From: Catenaria anguillulae PL171
Lineage: Eukaryota; Blastocladiomycota; Blastocladiomycetes; Blastocladiales; Catenariaceae
Length of the DNA: 37,098 bases
NCBI GenBank assembly: GCA_002102555.1
Contig: MCFL01000230.1
Span: forward strand, 1 to 37,098
Direction: 5' to 3'
Shown: one piece after another, positions 1 through 10,761 of the stretch
Layout of the letters: the number at the start of each line of letters is the position of its first letter
Numbering within the stretch: the stretch's first letter is position 1
Notes under the pieces: generated by a model
The model's database searches: none
Told to the model about the DNA's origin: nothing
Seen by the model: only the letters and a program-made list of their open reading frames with translations
Translations under genes and position numbers: made by a program

Positions 1-143
1 GCTTCCCACCACATGTATTAATATGATGTACATAGCCAAAGAACGAGAAAAGAAAGACACGGCCGTCTATTCGTCATATGAATATATCAAAACTGCAAAC
101 TCTCTCCTCCTCCCCGTCCACGACTCTTGACAATGCGGTCAGG

Positions 144-2630
144 TCAGCAATTGCCACTCTTTGCACTCACTTGCACCCCACTTGCCCGCAACTTTGCAAA
201 GTGAAGACTCTGGGCAAATACCCATGGCTCCACTCCATCCTCATTCGTCACCACTTCCAACCTTACCTCCAACCCTGCAGTACCCTTACCCTTGCCACTG
301 TCTCCGTCTCCATCTCGCACAAACACCTTGAACAACGCGTCTGCCACCAACTCCAAATCTCGTCCTTTGACCTCCATTTCCGCAAACCTGACTGTCACCA
401 CCGCTTGCTGCGCCATGCACATGCCACAACGGGCGCCGTATCCCGTAACGCCCGCCAGCTTGCCCTGTTGCCCATGGCCCCTGTGAAATGCAAACGACCG
501 ATCGCTGACATTGGCACAAGTCTGACACCAATCCACACAACGCACAATCGGGTCGACCGGCCCTGAAATGAATTCCGCAAAACTTGCTCCATCCGTGGGC
601 ACAAAAATGGCCTGCAACGTCTTCCAGGCACAAGCCCAACGAAACCGATACCTGCAACTTGTGCAATTGCGTTGACGACAAGAACGAAGTGACTCGCGCA
701 TGCTCCATCACAGAGAAACACGCCGGACATTGTCAAACGCAATGCTGTTGAGATCCAGCGACCCATGCGACATAGTGTACGACAGCGACTCGAGTTTCGG
801 AAACGCGAGCAACTTTCCCGTCCACTCTGGGCCGACTTGAACGTCATCATGCTCCACGGCATGGTAAAATGTGCCACAGGGATTCTTGGGACTCGTTTGC
901 TCGTAATCGCCAGCGTTGATAGATTGGGCAGCGTGGCCAGAGTGACCCAGGATGGCGGCATAAACTCAAATGCATCCACAGTCACGGACTCGAGCTTGGT
1001 GCACGAAGCAAGGAATGTGCGCGGAAGGTCGTGCTTGCCGGCGTGAATGGTGATCCTTTGCAGATTCGGCGTGACCATGAGCCTGGCAATGTCTGGGCAT
1101 CGGAAAAATAGTCGCAGATCCACTTCCAAGTCGATAAGCAATGGAAATGTAAACGGCTTTGCGCTGGCCGGCAGAAACGCAACAAAGCGGGACACTCCCG
1201 AAATCCGCAGCGACGTCAAGTGTGTGAACTGGAATGCCCAGTCGGCCAGTTGTTCAAATTCGATACAGTGTCGTGACGAAAACCCGACGTGCTCGCAAGG
1301 AACGTGGAGATGCGTCAGCTTTGGCATGTGAGCGAGCGGCAACCGAGGAATCGGGTACAGTTCGACCCGGGATTTCACAAGGTCGCCTGGATGGCTCGGG
1401 TATGCGACAAGCGTGAGATGCGTGAGGCACGGGAACGCGACCCCGCCCCCTTGTGTTGTGGCGGAAGAATCGTATCGACGTGGTCGCTTTCAAACAAGAA
1501 GTCGGAAATGTCAAATGCCAAACACATGAAGCGCAGACAAGGGAGATGGATGGCGCCAAAAGAGCGACGGAAATCGCCGCCAGAGGACGAAATAAAGTAA
1601 TCCAGAGTCAGGTGCTGCAGGTTGGGAAGGTTAAACATGGAGTGTGTCTTGTTCCACTCGTCGTCGTCCACGTGGGCGGTCCAAGACGGATCAAAGTATC
1701 CTTCGCCGAGAATCTCAATGTGCGTCAAGTTGCGGCGTAGAGCGATTGCCCGGGGAAGGTTGATGTCATAGTCATGGTTTTGACGAAAGATGTGCAGCCG
1801 GGTTGGGTCGGGGGGAAAGGCCGTGGCGCAATAGTCATTGGTGGTGTTGGCGAAGTCCCAGTCGACAATGGCAGTGTAGTGCGGGGTGAGTTGCCGGTGG
1901 ATTTCGTGCATGTTGAAGCATGAATGGAATTGCACACGCCACACTTGGTCGACAGGAAAGACAAATAACCAAGGGTTGGTGGTTTCTGGGAAGTTTGGCG
2001 GCCAGCCGAGGTCGCAAATGCGAGTTGATGCACCAAATGTGATGGATACGGGACACAAACAAGTCCGCCCTTGACAGCGACAGACATTTTGCGGCCCCAG
2101 AATGACTCGATTCCGGCTGTAACGCGAGCCACATCGACGCTAACGTCTTTATTGGGGTCAAAGGATGACTCGTTCTCGACCAGCGAGGCAAGGTAGAGGT
2201 GGCCGTCTACGACGACAAACGGGAAAATGAAGTGCTGGTCCATGTCGGTCACTGAGCGAATGCGGTCGGCGAGAACCGGATGGATGGGTTTGGCAACAGA
2301 AGGGAACACTGTAGAGTCCATTAACGCCCGAGTCTGCCGCTCGTAAACATGCGCCAAATGGGGTTCCTTGTGGCCTCCCGGATACTTGAGTTTTCCTTGA
2401 TCCACTTGGCCATTGTTGCCCACCATGTACGGACCGGCTCGAAACGTTCGCCAAATGTGTGGGTGGGCGGGCAAAATAGGCCGTCACGTCCATCCAAGGC
2501 GAACAATGTCTCGCCACCGTCCACGGTACGGGTCGTCGCCGAATGTAAAGGCGGTGGTGGTGGTTGAGGACCATGGCCCGAGGACGGCGGCGACAATGAG
2601 TTGCCAAAGGTCGGACGGAAGTGCATTCAT
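144..2630 (-). pseudogene. F-box / leucine-rich-repeat protein, frameshifted
   Basis: Read on the minus strand, the ATG at 2630 opens with an F-box-like helix (MNALPSDLWQLIVAAVLGP). Leucine-rich-repeat-like segments follow, for example LPNLQHLTLDYF near 1.62 kb, MPKLTHLHVPCEHV near 1.31 kb, LPNLSTLAITSKR near 0.93 kb and FPKLESLSY near 0.79 kb. F-box proteins are substrate adaptors of SCF ubiquitin ligases, and the LRRs would bind the substrate. The coding trace changes frame about seven times, near 2.53, 2.33, 2.04, 1.43, 0.9, 0.71 and 0.62 kb. Protein-like sequence continues on both sides of each change. I found no GT-AG introns that explain them; at 1.43 kb the shift sits in a G/C homopolymer. 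The last part, below 0.7 kb, is Cys-rich and its end is uncertain. It is either a pseudogene or a region with sequencing indels. The family call is fairly safe, the exact limits are not. Confidence 0.6.
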
Positions 2631-2820
2631 TTTTTTTGGGGACAATTGCGTTCCCTTGAAGAATGAAGAACGCACGACATTCACACACGAACATGTCACA
2701 CGTTGGTCGGTCAACTGAAGGCAATGGTAAATAAGACAAGACACAGGAAACGGCAATCACTCAATCAAGCAACATTATGAGAAAGACAGTGTTGGTATAT
2801 ACGGATGAATAAACTAATTA

Positions 2821-2848
2821 TGGTGGTGGTGGTGGTGGGGGGGGGGGG
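2821..2848. repeat. TGG microsatellite running into a G tract
   Basis: Five TGG units run into an uninterrupted run of about a dozen G. It lies between the broken F-box gene and the stop of the next minus-strand gene, so it is non-coding. Length errors are likely in such a tract. Confidence 0.9.
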
Positions 2849-2889
2849 AAGATAATGTACAAGTGTGCCAATGGGAACAACCAACAAGC

Positions 2890-2914
2890 GACCGACCGAC
2901 CGACCGACCGACCG
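2890..2914. repeat. Tetranucleotide (GACC)n microsatellite
   Basis: About six tandem GACC units, just downstream of the NPF-motif gene's stop codon (minus strand), probably in its 3' UTR. Confidence 0.9.
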
Positions 2915-2939
2915 GACAGCCCAACCAACCACGCGACCA

Positions 2940-3843
2940 CTACTCGGCCGCACCGCGCTTCCGTTTGCCGGCCGCGCGCAAACCCGACCCAGCCGACCCA
3001 ACCAAGCGCACGACGCCAACGAAGCCATCCCGGCCAACCTTGACGGCCTCCTTGGCCCCGACACCCGCCCCGCACAGACGCAGCACGCCGACGATCCGCT
3101 CCCTGTGGCCCACAAACACCACCTGGTCGCTCGCCACCGGTATCGCCGCGTTGCGGTACTTGACCATGGCCAAGTCGACCGCCTCCGCCGCCGCGCCAAG
3201 CAACACGGGAATTGTTGCTTCGTCCTTGGGTGATGGCGGCGACGGCGGAGTCACGCCACCAAGACCGCTGGGCAGCGCTGCAATGTGAGCCGGCGCGCCG
3301 GAAGCCGAGTCCTTGCGGACCCTTTTGCGCTTGCTTCGCGGCGGTCCGGTGACGCGATCGGTGGTGACGCGTGTTGCCGCAGAAGACTGGGTGCGCGGAC
3401 ACAGGCCTGTTGGGGAGCACCGGCCTTTGCGCGCGCACGGGCATCTTGGCGGCCACGGGCATCTTGGCGACCACGCGCACCTTGGCGGGCATGTACCTTT
3501 GCGCGGACGAGGGCACGATCCCGAAGCGGGCTTGGAAGAGGGCTTGGTTGGCGGCCTTGACGGCCCACGGGTCCATGTTGGCCTGATCGGGGCGCGGGGT
3601 CTCGAAAATCGAGGGCTCCCCGAAGAAGGTGTCGGCCTCGTCCACGCCGGCGTTCCTGTTAATTGTGGCAACGACGAGTGAGAAACATGGGCAAACGGCA
3701 AACGGCAAACGCTGGAATCGCCGTGAAGCGGAATAGAAAACGTACTCATCGCTGGGAGACGCGGCGCGACGGTTGGCGGCCGGGCGATGGTTGTTGTTGG
3801 TGCTGGTGCCGTTGGCAAAAGGGTTGGAGGAGAAGACGGACAT
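2940..3843 (-). CDS. Hypothetical protein with N-terminal NPF motif, probably three exons
   Basis: I do not recognise this protein. The start at 3843 gives MSVFSSNPFANG, containing Asn-Pro-Phe, the classic ligand motif of EH domains. A clear intron (3745-3656, gtacgt...aacag) joins in frame to a segment rich in acidic and aromatic residues (VDEADTFFGEPSIF). This is followed by a basic V-x-x-K-M-P repeat. The reading frame then changes. One explanation is a second intron at 3480-3387 (94 nt, gtgcgc...cccag), which restores an open frame to the stop at 2940 and gives 239 residues. Without it the gene would need a single-base frameshift near 3.4 kb. The C-terminal part is Gly/Val-rich and ends in a basic tail (KRKRG). 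The gene is divergent from the intersectin gene, about 1 kb apart. The first exon is well supported, the second intron only moderately. Confidence 0.5.
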
Positions 3844-4843
3844 TGCGGAGGAGGATCAGGGGTGATCGGGGAGGAAACTGGGGATGAGAAAGCGAGGAGT
3901 GTGCGTAATGGAATATCTCCGCAATGAGGAATAGGGGCACAAAGAGCGAGAACGGAAACGGGTGGTGGTGGGCGAGAATTGCTTGCATTCCTTGATCCAT
4001 CGTCGGCGTGGGAAAAGCAAAAACTGCGACGTGTCGTGTGCCGTTAGGTATGGTGGCAAAAGGCGACCGGAAGCGCATGGGCAGAGCAGCAAGGCGGCAA
4101 ATGGACGTACAGAGGGGCGACAGAGCCGACGAGGATTTCCCCAAGAAAAAGGGCAGTGAAGGGGACATGACCAGCGGCCGCGGCCGAGTTGTGATTGTTG
4201 TATGGCTTGTTGGTGTGGAGTTGATCGTTGGTCAACGTTCGTGTCTCCCCCCCCCCCTTGTATTGTCCCGGAGGTGGACGGAAGTGATGAGGTTGAGGAG
4301 CTGCCCAAAGAGATGGCATTCCGGGATGATGCACTGCACCGAAGAGCACAAATGACGTCGGGGACGGGGACTGGAAGCCGATCAGCAGAGAGAAGGTGAG
4401 TGACATGTGAAATGTGAAATGAGAGACGGGTGGGAGGTTGGGTTGACGGGTGAGACAAGAGCGCAAGACGTACCTGACAGAGAGCCAGAGAGTGAAAGAA
4501 TGACAGCCAGTGGGCCCAGAGGGCATTGCCTCGGGTGCGGTGCACTGAGCTGTGCTACACTGATAGTAAACAAGTATAGAGTGAATTCATATTCCTGTCG
4601 ATCCCAATTGGCTGTCAAGTGCGCGTGCGATCGATCACCATCACTGGGTGAGCAGAGGGCCACCGATCTGATCTCTTTTGAGGCGTTTGACGTGATGTGA
4701 ATGTGACATGATGTGACTGCTGCCAAGTCCTAGGTAAATATGCAAGCAATGAGGAAAAGTGTATGATACGCCACAATATTATCTACTATTGAAGGAGCGA
4801 GTAACGATATCCTCCGACAGTATTCATCATCATCATCATCGTC
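3844..4843. other. 1-kb divergent intergenic region
   Basis: It separates the minus-strand NPF gene from the plus-strand intersectin and should hold both promoters. Open frames here on both strands are low-complexity and lack recognisable protein features. A C-tract of about ten bases lies near 4249. A CAT repeat (4825-4840) sits directly before the intersectin start codon and is probably in its 5' UTR. I see no RNA gene or convincing TATA box. Confidence 0.5.
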
Positions 4844-7800
4844 ATGAACATTCCGATTCCGCCGCCGTCGTACGTGGTGCCCGCGTCCGACTTTGCCAAC
4901 TACGCCCAGCTGTTTGCGTCCAACGCGCCCACGCCCACGTCCGACTTTCGCCAGCGCATCCCCGCCGCCAAGGTCCAGCCCATCCTGCTCCAGTCGGGCC
5001 TGCCCACGCCCACGCTCGCTCAGATCTGGGCACTTGCCGACACCGCCTCCCAAGGCGCCCTCTCACTCCCCGAGTTCTGCCTCGCCCTCGCACTCGCCAA
5101 ACGCGCCCTCGCCAGCCCTTCGCAGGTGCCCGCCCAGCTGCCCAACCACATTCGCAATGAGGTCCTCTCGCTCAACATCCAGCTCGGCGTCGCGGGTGCC
5201 ACGCCCGCAACACCGGCCATGCAGCCGCTCCAGCCGCTCCAGTCAATGACCACGGGCGTGTCGTCGTCCATGTCCATGTCTTCGCTCTCCATGTCTGCTT
5301 CAACGGCACCGCCCATGCCCCCGCCCGTACCCGTGCCCAACCCCGCTGCCGCCATGCTGCAGTCACAGGTCCCGCCAATGTACCGATCGGCACCCACCTC
5401 TATCAACAACAACCTCAACCTTGCCTCTTCACTGCAACCGCAACCCACGGGCATGCCCACGTCGGCCGCCACAACGACGGGATCACTCGCACTCTCTGCC
5501 ATGACTGTCCCAGGCATCCTCGCCTCATTGCCCACCACCACTGCGCTCCCCTCAGGCAACTGGCTCATCACTCCCGACGAAAAGCAAAAATACCTATCGC
5601 TCTTCAAATCCTGGGACACGGCCAATGTCGGCTACCTGTCTGGCGAACAATGCCGCGATATCTTTTCCACCTCGGGCTTACCCACCAACTTGCTCCAGCA
5701 CATTTGGTCGCTCGCAGACATTCACAATGCCGGCAAACTCAACTCGGACGAGTTTGCCATTGCCATGCACTTGATTTACAAGAAACTCAACAATGTCGAC
5801 CTGCCCACGCGCTTGCCCCAGGAATTGGTCCCCGCCAGCCACAAGGAACTCGACTCGACCGTCACATACATGCGCGATCGCGTTGTCCAGCAAATGCTCG
5901 CTGACAAGGTGGCTGCCGCCAACTCGCCCTCTTGGGTCCGCAACCCCGGCTCGGGCTCGGGCGCTTCAAAGAGTACCAGCAACAGCACCGAGGAACTCGC
6001 CGACGCCTCCTCTTCAGCCGCAGGCTATGTGTCGCGTCACCGCCGCCGCGGACCAGCTCAGCAACAAGCATCCGCGCAACCGGCCGATCCCGCCGCCCAG
6101 CAACGCGCCACGGACCTGCGCCGCCAAATCGACCAGGCGCGCGAACTGCTTACGCTGAAACGCGAACAAGCCTTGCGGTTGCGCGTAGCGCAGGGCAAAC
6201 TCGAAGACCCCGCAAAGGTGCGCGCGGCACACGCACAAGTCGGCGAATTGCAAAGGGTGCTCAAGAGCTTGAAGGCGCAGTTTGATGACAAGGTCCGGCG
6301 CGGTATCGCGATTGGTGGCGGCTCGTCGACTGGCAGTGTTGACGAGGCCACGGTCAAGCAAATTTTGGACGTCCGCAAGAAACTCAACGAGGTGCAGCTC
6401 AAAGTGTTCAAGGTCAGGGACATGAAGCGGTTCAAGTATCCGGCCATTCCCGAGCGCAAGGAAGCCGTCAATATTGCCAGTTTGTTGGCCGTCAAGCCGA
6501 CAGGGTCGTCGAGTCCTGCGCTGTCGGATGAGGAGCGCCGCAGGCAAAAGGCCGCAGAGATGTTGGCGCAGCGCATGGCCGCATTGAATGTGTCTGTCCC
6601 GTCCACCACTTCGTCAGCGCCATCGGCTCCCGGATTGGGCAGTGCCCCTTTGACGCAAGCGCAGCAGGAGGCCGTCAAGCGCATCGAGGCTGAGGAGGCC
6701 AGGTTGAATGCCTTGTACAAGGATTTGGAGGGCAAGCTCAAGGCACTGGTCGATCCCGATGCCACGCGCAAGTTGTTGGACGAGTTTAGTCTCAAGATGG
6801 CCCTGGTCGACGAGCTGTGCCGCAAAGTCGACTTGCCCGAGGCTTATGTCGAGAAGCAACAACAGGACCCCGTGAAGCCGCAGCCAACCGCAACCAAAAC
6901 CAACGTGTTTGCCAGTACCGATACGGCGGCAAAGCCAGCGACGCCGTCGCCGTTTTCAAAGGCCGATTTGTTTGGCCCGCCCAAGCCCTCTGCGACTGCT
7001 GCTGCTGCTCCTGCACCCGCTGCTACTCCTCAAAAGCCGGCCGATGCGTCGTTTTTCCCTCCCGAAGATGTTCGTTCCTCGACAGCCGAGGGAGGCGTCA
7101 AATCGCTTGCCAACACCCTGTTTGGCAACCTCTTTAGCCCAGTCCCGCCCGCAGACGCATCTCATACGCCCGCATCTTTGCACGCACCTTCCTCGTCGCC
7201 ACCCTCAAAGCCTACTGTGGCCGATCTCAAGCCCATCGAGCCCGTTGCGCGGCGCATGTCGACCGACTGGCTGACGCAGCCTGCATCGAGCAGTGCATTT
7301 GCCGTGGATCCAAAGGCACCCGCAGTCCCGCCAGTCAAGGTCCCAACGTCGCCCGTGGTACCCAAGCCGAGAACACCGAGTCCCGCACGGTCGCCGTCGG
7401 CATTTGCGACGACATCTGTTCCCCCGCCGCCTCCTCCGCCGCCGCCCGTCATGGGTGCTGAAGTTGCCGCGGCGCCACCTGCAGCACCAGTAGCTGAATT
7501 CAATCCGTTTGCAACCATTGGCCGACCAACGGCCGATTCGCCGCCGTCGCCCATGCCTGCGCCTGTGGCCGCGGTGCAGCAACTCAGCAACCCGTTTGAT
7601 CCGTTTGCGTCGCCCGTCACCACATCAGCGGCGGCTTCCGATGTGCTTACTACTCCTGCGCCTGCCGCACCTGCCAAGCCGGCTGTCCTCTATGAAGCTT
7701 GGGCAATGTACGATTTTGAACCGACCACGCCCGACGATCTCGCGCTCAAGGAAGGCCAATCGCTCGACATTGTCGAGGAAGATGGCGACTGGGTGCGTGC

Positions 7801-10432
7801 AGTGACCAAGGACGGCAAAGATGGATGGGTGCCCTTGACGTACATTTCGCGCGAAAGGCCTCCGTCGTCGCCCGTGGCGGCGCCCGTGGTGGCAACGAGC
7901 ACAGCCGCGGCGGCGGCCTACATGTTGTATGCGTACACGGCGACGCAAGACGACGAGTTGACGGTGGATGAGGATGCGCATGTGGAGATTGTGGATGACA
8001 AGTCGGATCCGGATTGGTGGCTCGTGCGGTGTGGCGACAGGCAAGGGTTGGTGCCTGCCACCTATGTCGAGCGTATGTAATTTTCTCTTTTTCATTTGGT
8101 TGTTTGTTGTTGTTTTTCTTCTCGAACCCTCATCCCCTCATTTCAATTCGCGCTCCGTTTCTCGTCGTCATTGGCTGTACCACACACGTTATGCACAATA
8201 GATCTCTTTTTCTTTTCGATTTGCATACCCGCTTTCATTCCACCGTTTTGGCGCTTTGAGTGTTCACGCTTGCAACTCACTCGATTCGCGTGTGCTCACA
8301 TAGGTGGATCACGGCCTTCCCCGATTCTGCACCAGCAACCGTTCTCGCCGTTTGTAAACACGTCGCCGCCGGCAACCAATGCAGCGCAGCAACCTTTGCA
8401 CGACCCGTTCCTCGACCCCTTTTCCTCATCGTCTTCGCCCGACACACATGTGGTCCCACCACTCGCTGTCACATCCGCCACATCCGCAAGTTCCACACCT
8501 TCATTCCTCTTTCCGTCATCGACTCCATCCTCGCGGCCCTCCTCGCCCGACCGGTTCGTCACTATCCCGTCCGCCACTGCGCCGTCCGACGCAAGCGCGA
8601 GCGGCGCAAAGCCACAATCCATGGCCGACTGGCTTGCGGTCCCATCGCTGCGGCACAAGGCAAGTGCACAGTCCATCTCGTCGCAAGCAACCACGTGGAG
8701 CTCCACCATGTACCCGAAACTGGTCGAGTCGCTTGCGCCGGGCGAGCGAGCACGGCAAGAGGCCATCTTTGAGCTCATCAAGACGGAGCAGGCCTATGTG
8801 CGCGATTTGCAGGTGGTGATGGACGTCTTTATTCAGCCGCTGGCACATGGGGCCGCAGGTATGGAGGTATTTGGTGAGGACAAGTTGAGAAAGCAAGTGG
8901 TCGAGCGCATCTTTGGCCCGTGGGAGGAGGTGTTGGTGACCAATGTGGCGTTTTTGAGTGATTTGGAGTTGAGGCAGGAGATGGATGATGGGTTGGTTGG
9001 GAAACCGGGCGAGGTTGTACTTGAACATGTACGCTTTCTTTTTTTTTTCTCCCTCTCTGCGTTTGGCAAGTTGAGATACTTATGCCCTTTTGTTGTTGCA
9101 ACATCGTAGATTCCCGCCATGAAATGCTACCTCCCGTTCTGCGCCAGCCAAAAGGCCGCCATCGAAACATTGACCAAGCTCATCAAGGACAATGCCATGT
9201 TTTCGCAATTCCTCAGCCAGCGGCAAGCAGATCCAAGGTGCCGGTCGCTCGACTTGGGGTCGTACTTGCTCAAACCCATGCAGCGGTTGACTCGGTACCC
9301 GTTGCTCATCAAGCAGGTATGTTAACCTGTACCGTTTCTTGCATGTTCGCCAACTGACGCAACTCCACACTTGGCAGATTCTGCACCACACGCCCGACAC
9401 ACACTCTGACCACCCGACACTGCTCGCCTCGCTGCACGCGGCCGAAAAAGTGCTTTACGAGGTGAATGAAGCGGCCCGCGACCAAGAAGACAAGGTCAAG
9501 TTTTCGGAAATCGCCACCAAAGTGGACCTCCGTTTGGGCTCCAACGTGCTCGACTTGCGCTCCTCCACAAAGCACCTGGGCAAGCGCCACTTTATTCATG
9601 AGGGCCCGCTCGCAAAGGCCAAGTCTGGCCGCGCATTGTACGGGTACTTGTTCAACGACATTTTGCTCCTGTGCGAGGAGCGCCGGTCCGACCGCGGCTT
9701 GGCCTACTCTGTGTACCGTGCGCCCATCCCATTGACCAATGTCAAGGTGGAGCGCGACGCGAGTCGCGCCGACATGTTTGCGCTCCGGATTGACGGCGTG
9801 GATGCATTGCAGGAGGTGGCCGGTGCGGGCGGGCTGTTGGCGTTCAAGTGCGAAGATCAGAGCAGCCGCAACAATTGGGCAAATAAGATAGATGCCGCGT
9901 CCAATGCGGCACGTGCGGCCGCGGCCGCGCGAGGGGCAGGTGCTGCGGAAATCATGGCGCGGCCCACATTGGGCACGTTGCAGGTGACGGTGGTCGAGGG
10001 GACGCATTGCCGGCCAGTGGATCCGAGCGTGACAAGGGTCAATTTGTTGTGTGAGGTGTCGTTGCCCAATGAGACGCAGAGGACGAGGATGGTCCGGAAT
10101 ACCACGCATCCCGTGTGGAATCAGACGTTGACCTTGTCGGTGCAGAGTTTGGATGATGTGTTGCGCATTGTCGTGTTCAATTCGTGCGTTTCTTTCTTGC
10201 TCTTTCGCGATGTTGTCGCGCTTCCGCTCACTGGTCTTTTTCGGGCAAGAACAATAGGCACGACAAGTACAGCGAGGAAACATACATGGGAACGGCCGAG
10301 TTGCCACTGCACATTCTCGAGTACTATGGCGACAAGGAAACAACACAGGATTTGCCGCTGCAAAACGTGCCCAGCGGGTCCGTTGTGCGCATCAAGATTC
10401 AGTATCGCAGTTTGTCGCGGGTCAGGAGGTGA
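4844..10432 (+). CDS. CIN1: Intersectin-type endocytic adaptor and Rho-family GEF (long form)
   Basis: Five exons: 4844-8072, 8304-9028, 9110-9316, 9378-10183 and 10258-10432. All are in frame and give 1713 residues. Domains in order: EH1 (about 12-105), EH2 (about 240-340, with IWSLAD, the Trp that binds NPF, and the EF-loop DIHNAGKLNSDEF), coiled coils (about 419-486 and 604-676), a Pro-rich stretch, SH3-1 (about 947-1004), SH3-2 (about 1025-1078), DH (about 1228-1440, with the CR3 signature SYLLKPMQRLTRYPLLIKQ), PH (about 1455-1565) and C2 (about 1585-1690). Known intersectins scaffold clathrin-coated pits and activate Cdc42 through DH-PH. The same architecture is described for animal ITSN-long, which has five SH3 domains, and for Cryptococcus Cin1. 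Here only two SH3 domains are visible. The ATG at 4844 places EH1 at the extreme N terminus, as expected. Exon phases 1-0-0-2 all join without breaking a domain. Confidence 0.93.
8073..8303 (+). promoter_or_regulatory. Intron 1 of the intersectin gene; retention gives a short EH-SH3 isoform
   Basis: The donor gtatgtaa contains an in-frame TAA, so an unspliced transcript ends two codons past the splice site (at 8080), exactly at the end of SH3-2. The acceptor (cacatag, 8303) restores the frame into the exon leading to DH-PH-C2. At 231 nt this intron is about three times longer than the other three in the gene (81, 61 and 74 nt) and is pyrimidine-rich near its start. Splicing would therefore switch between a short adaptor and a long GEF. 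The positions are read directly from the sequence; the regulatory use is inferred. Confidence 0.55.
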
Positions 10433-10761
10433 GCACGGTCACTGGCAGTCGCCGTTGTTTGTTTATATTTCTTCTTTTTTTTTCTCGTCTTTGCATATTA
10501 GAGACCACGGGCAGGATTTTTCGCACAAATCTTTCTCAAATGAATGCAACATTAATCGCCGATGAAACGTCAATCGGTAAGACCAACTGGCTTTAGCGGG
10601 ACGTGGTGACACCAAGAGTGGAAGGTGAGACCGCTCAAGAATGTGATAAAGATTTCAGAATCACGGTTTATGAGGTGTGAGTCGGTGACAAACATTTGTG
10701 AAAAGGGCCGCCGATGAACAAATCTCTCGCAAATGTTAGCACGCGGGCCGCACCGTTGGTG
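10433..10761. other. Gap between intersectin and the Helitron relic
   Basis: It holds the intersectin 3' UTR, T-rich near 10470-10490, and leads into the mobile-element zone. I see no gene and no recognisable transposon end. Confidence 0.4.

Noticed and set aside
4044-4545. Overlapping minus-strand open frames upstream of the NPF gene
   Set aside because: They are low-complexity, with no splice link to the NPF gene and no recognisable motif. This is probably promoter DNA.
6058-6825. 255-codon minus-strand open frame inside the intersectin gene
   Set aside because: It is antisense to a clearly conserved coding exon. It is Ser/Ala-rich with no domain and stays open because of the GC-rich third positions of the real gene.
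8096-8303. Upstream ATG-initiated frame in intersectin intron 1 as a separate DH-PH-C2 gene
   Set aside because: The frame runs through T-rich intron sequence, and the splice from 8072 to 8304 joins perfectly. A separate promoter is possible but nothing in the sequence asks for it.
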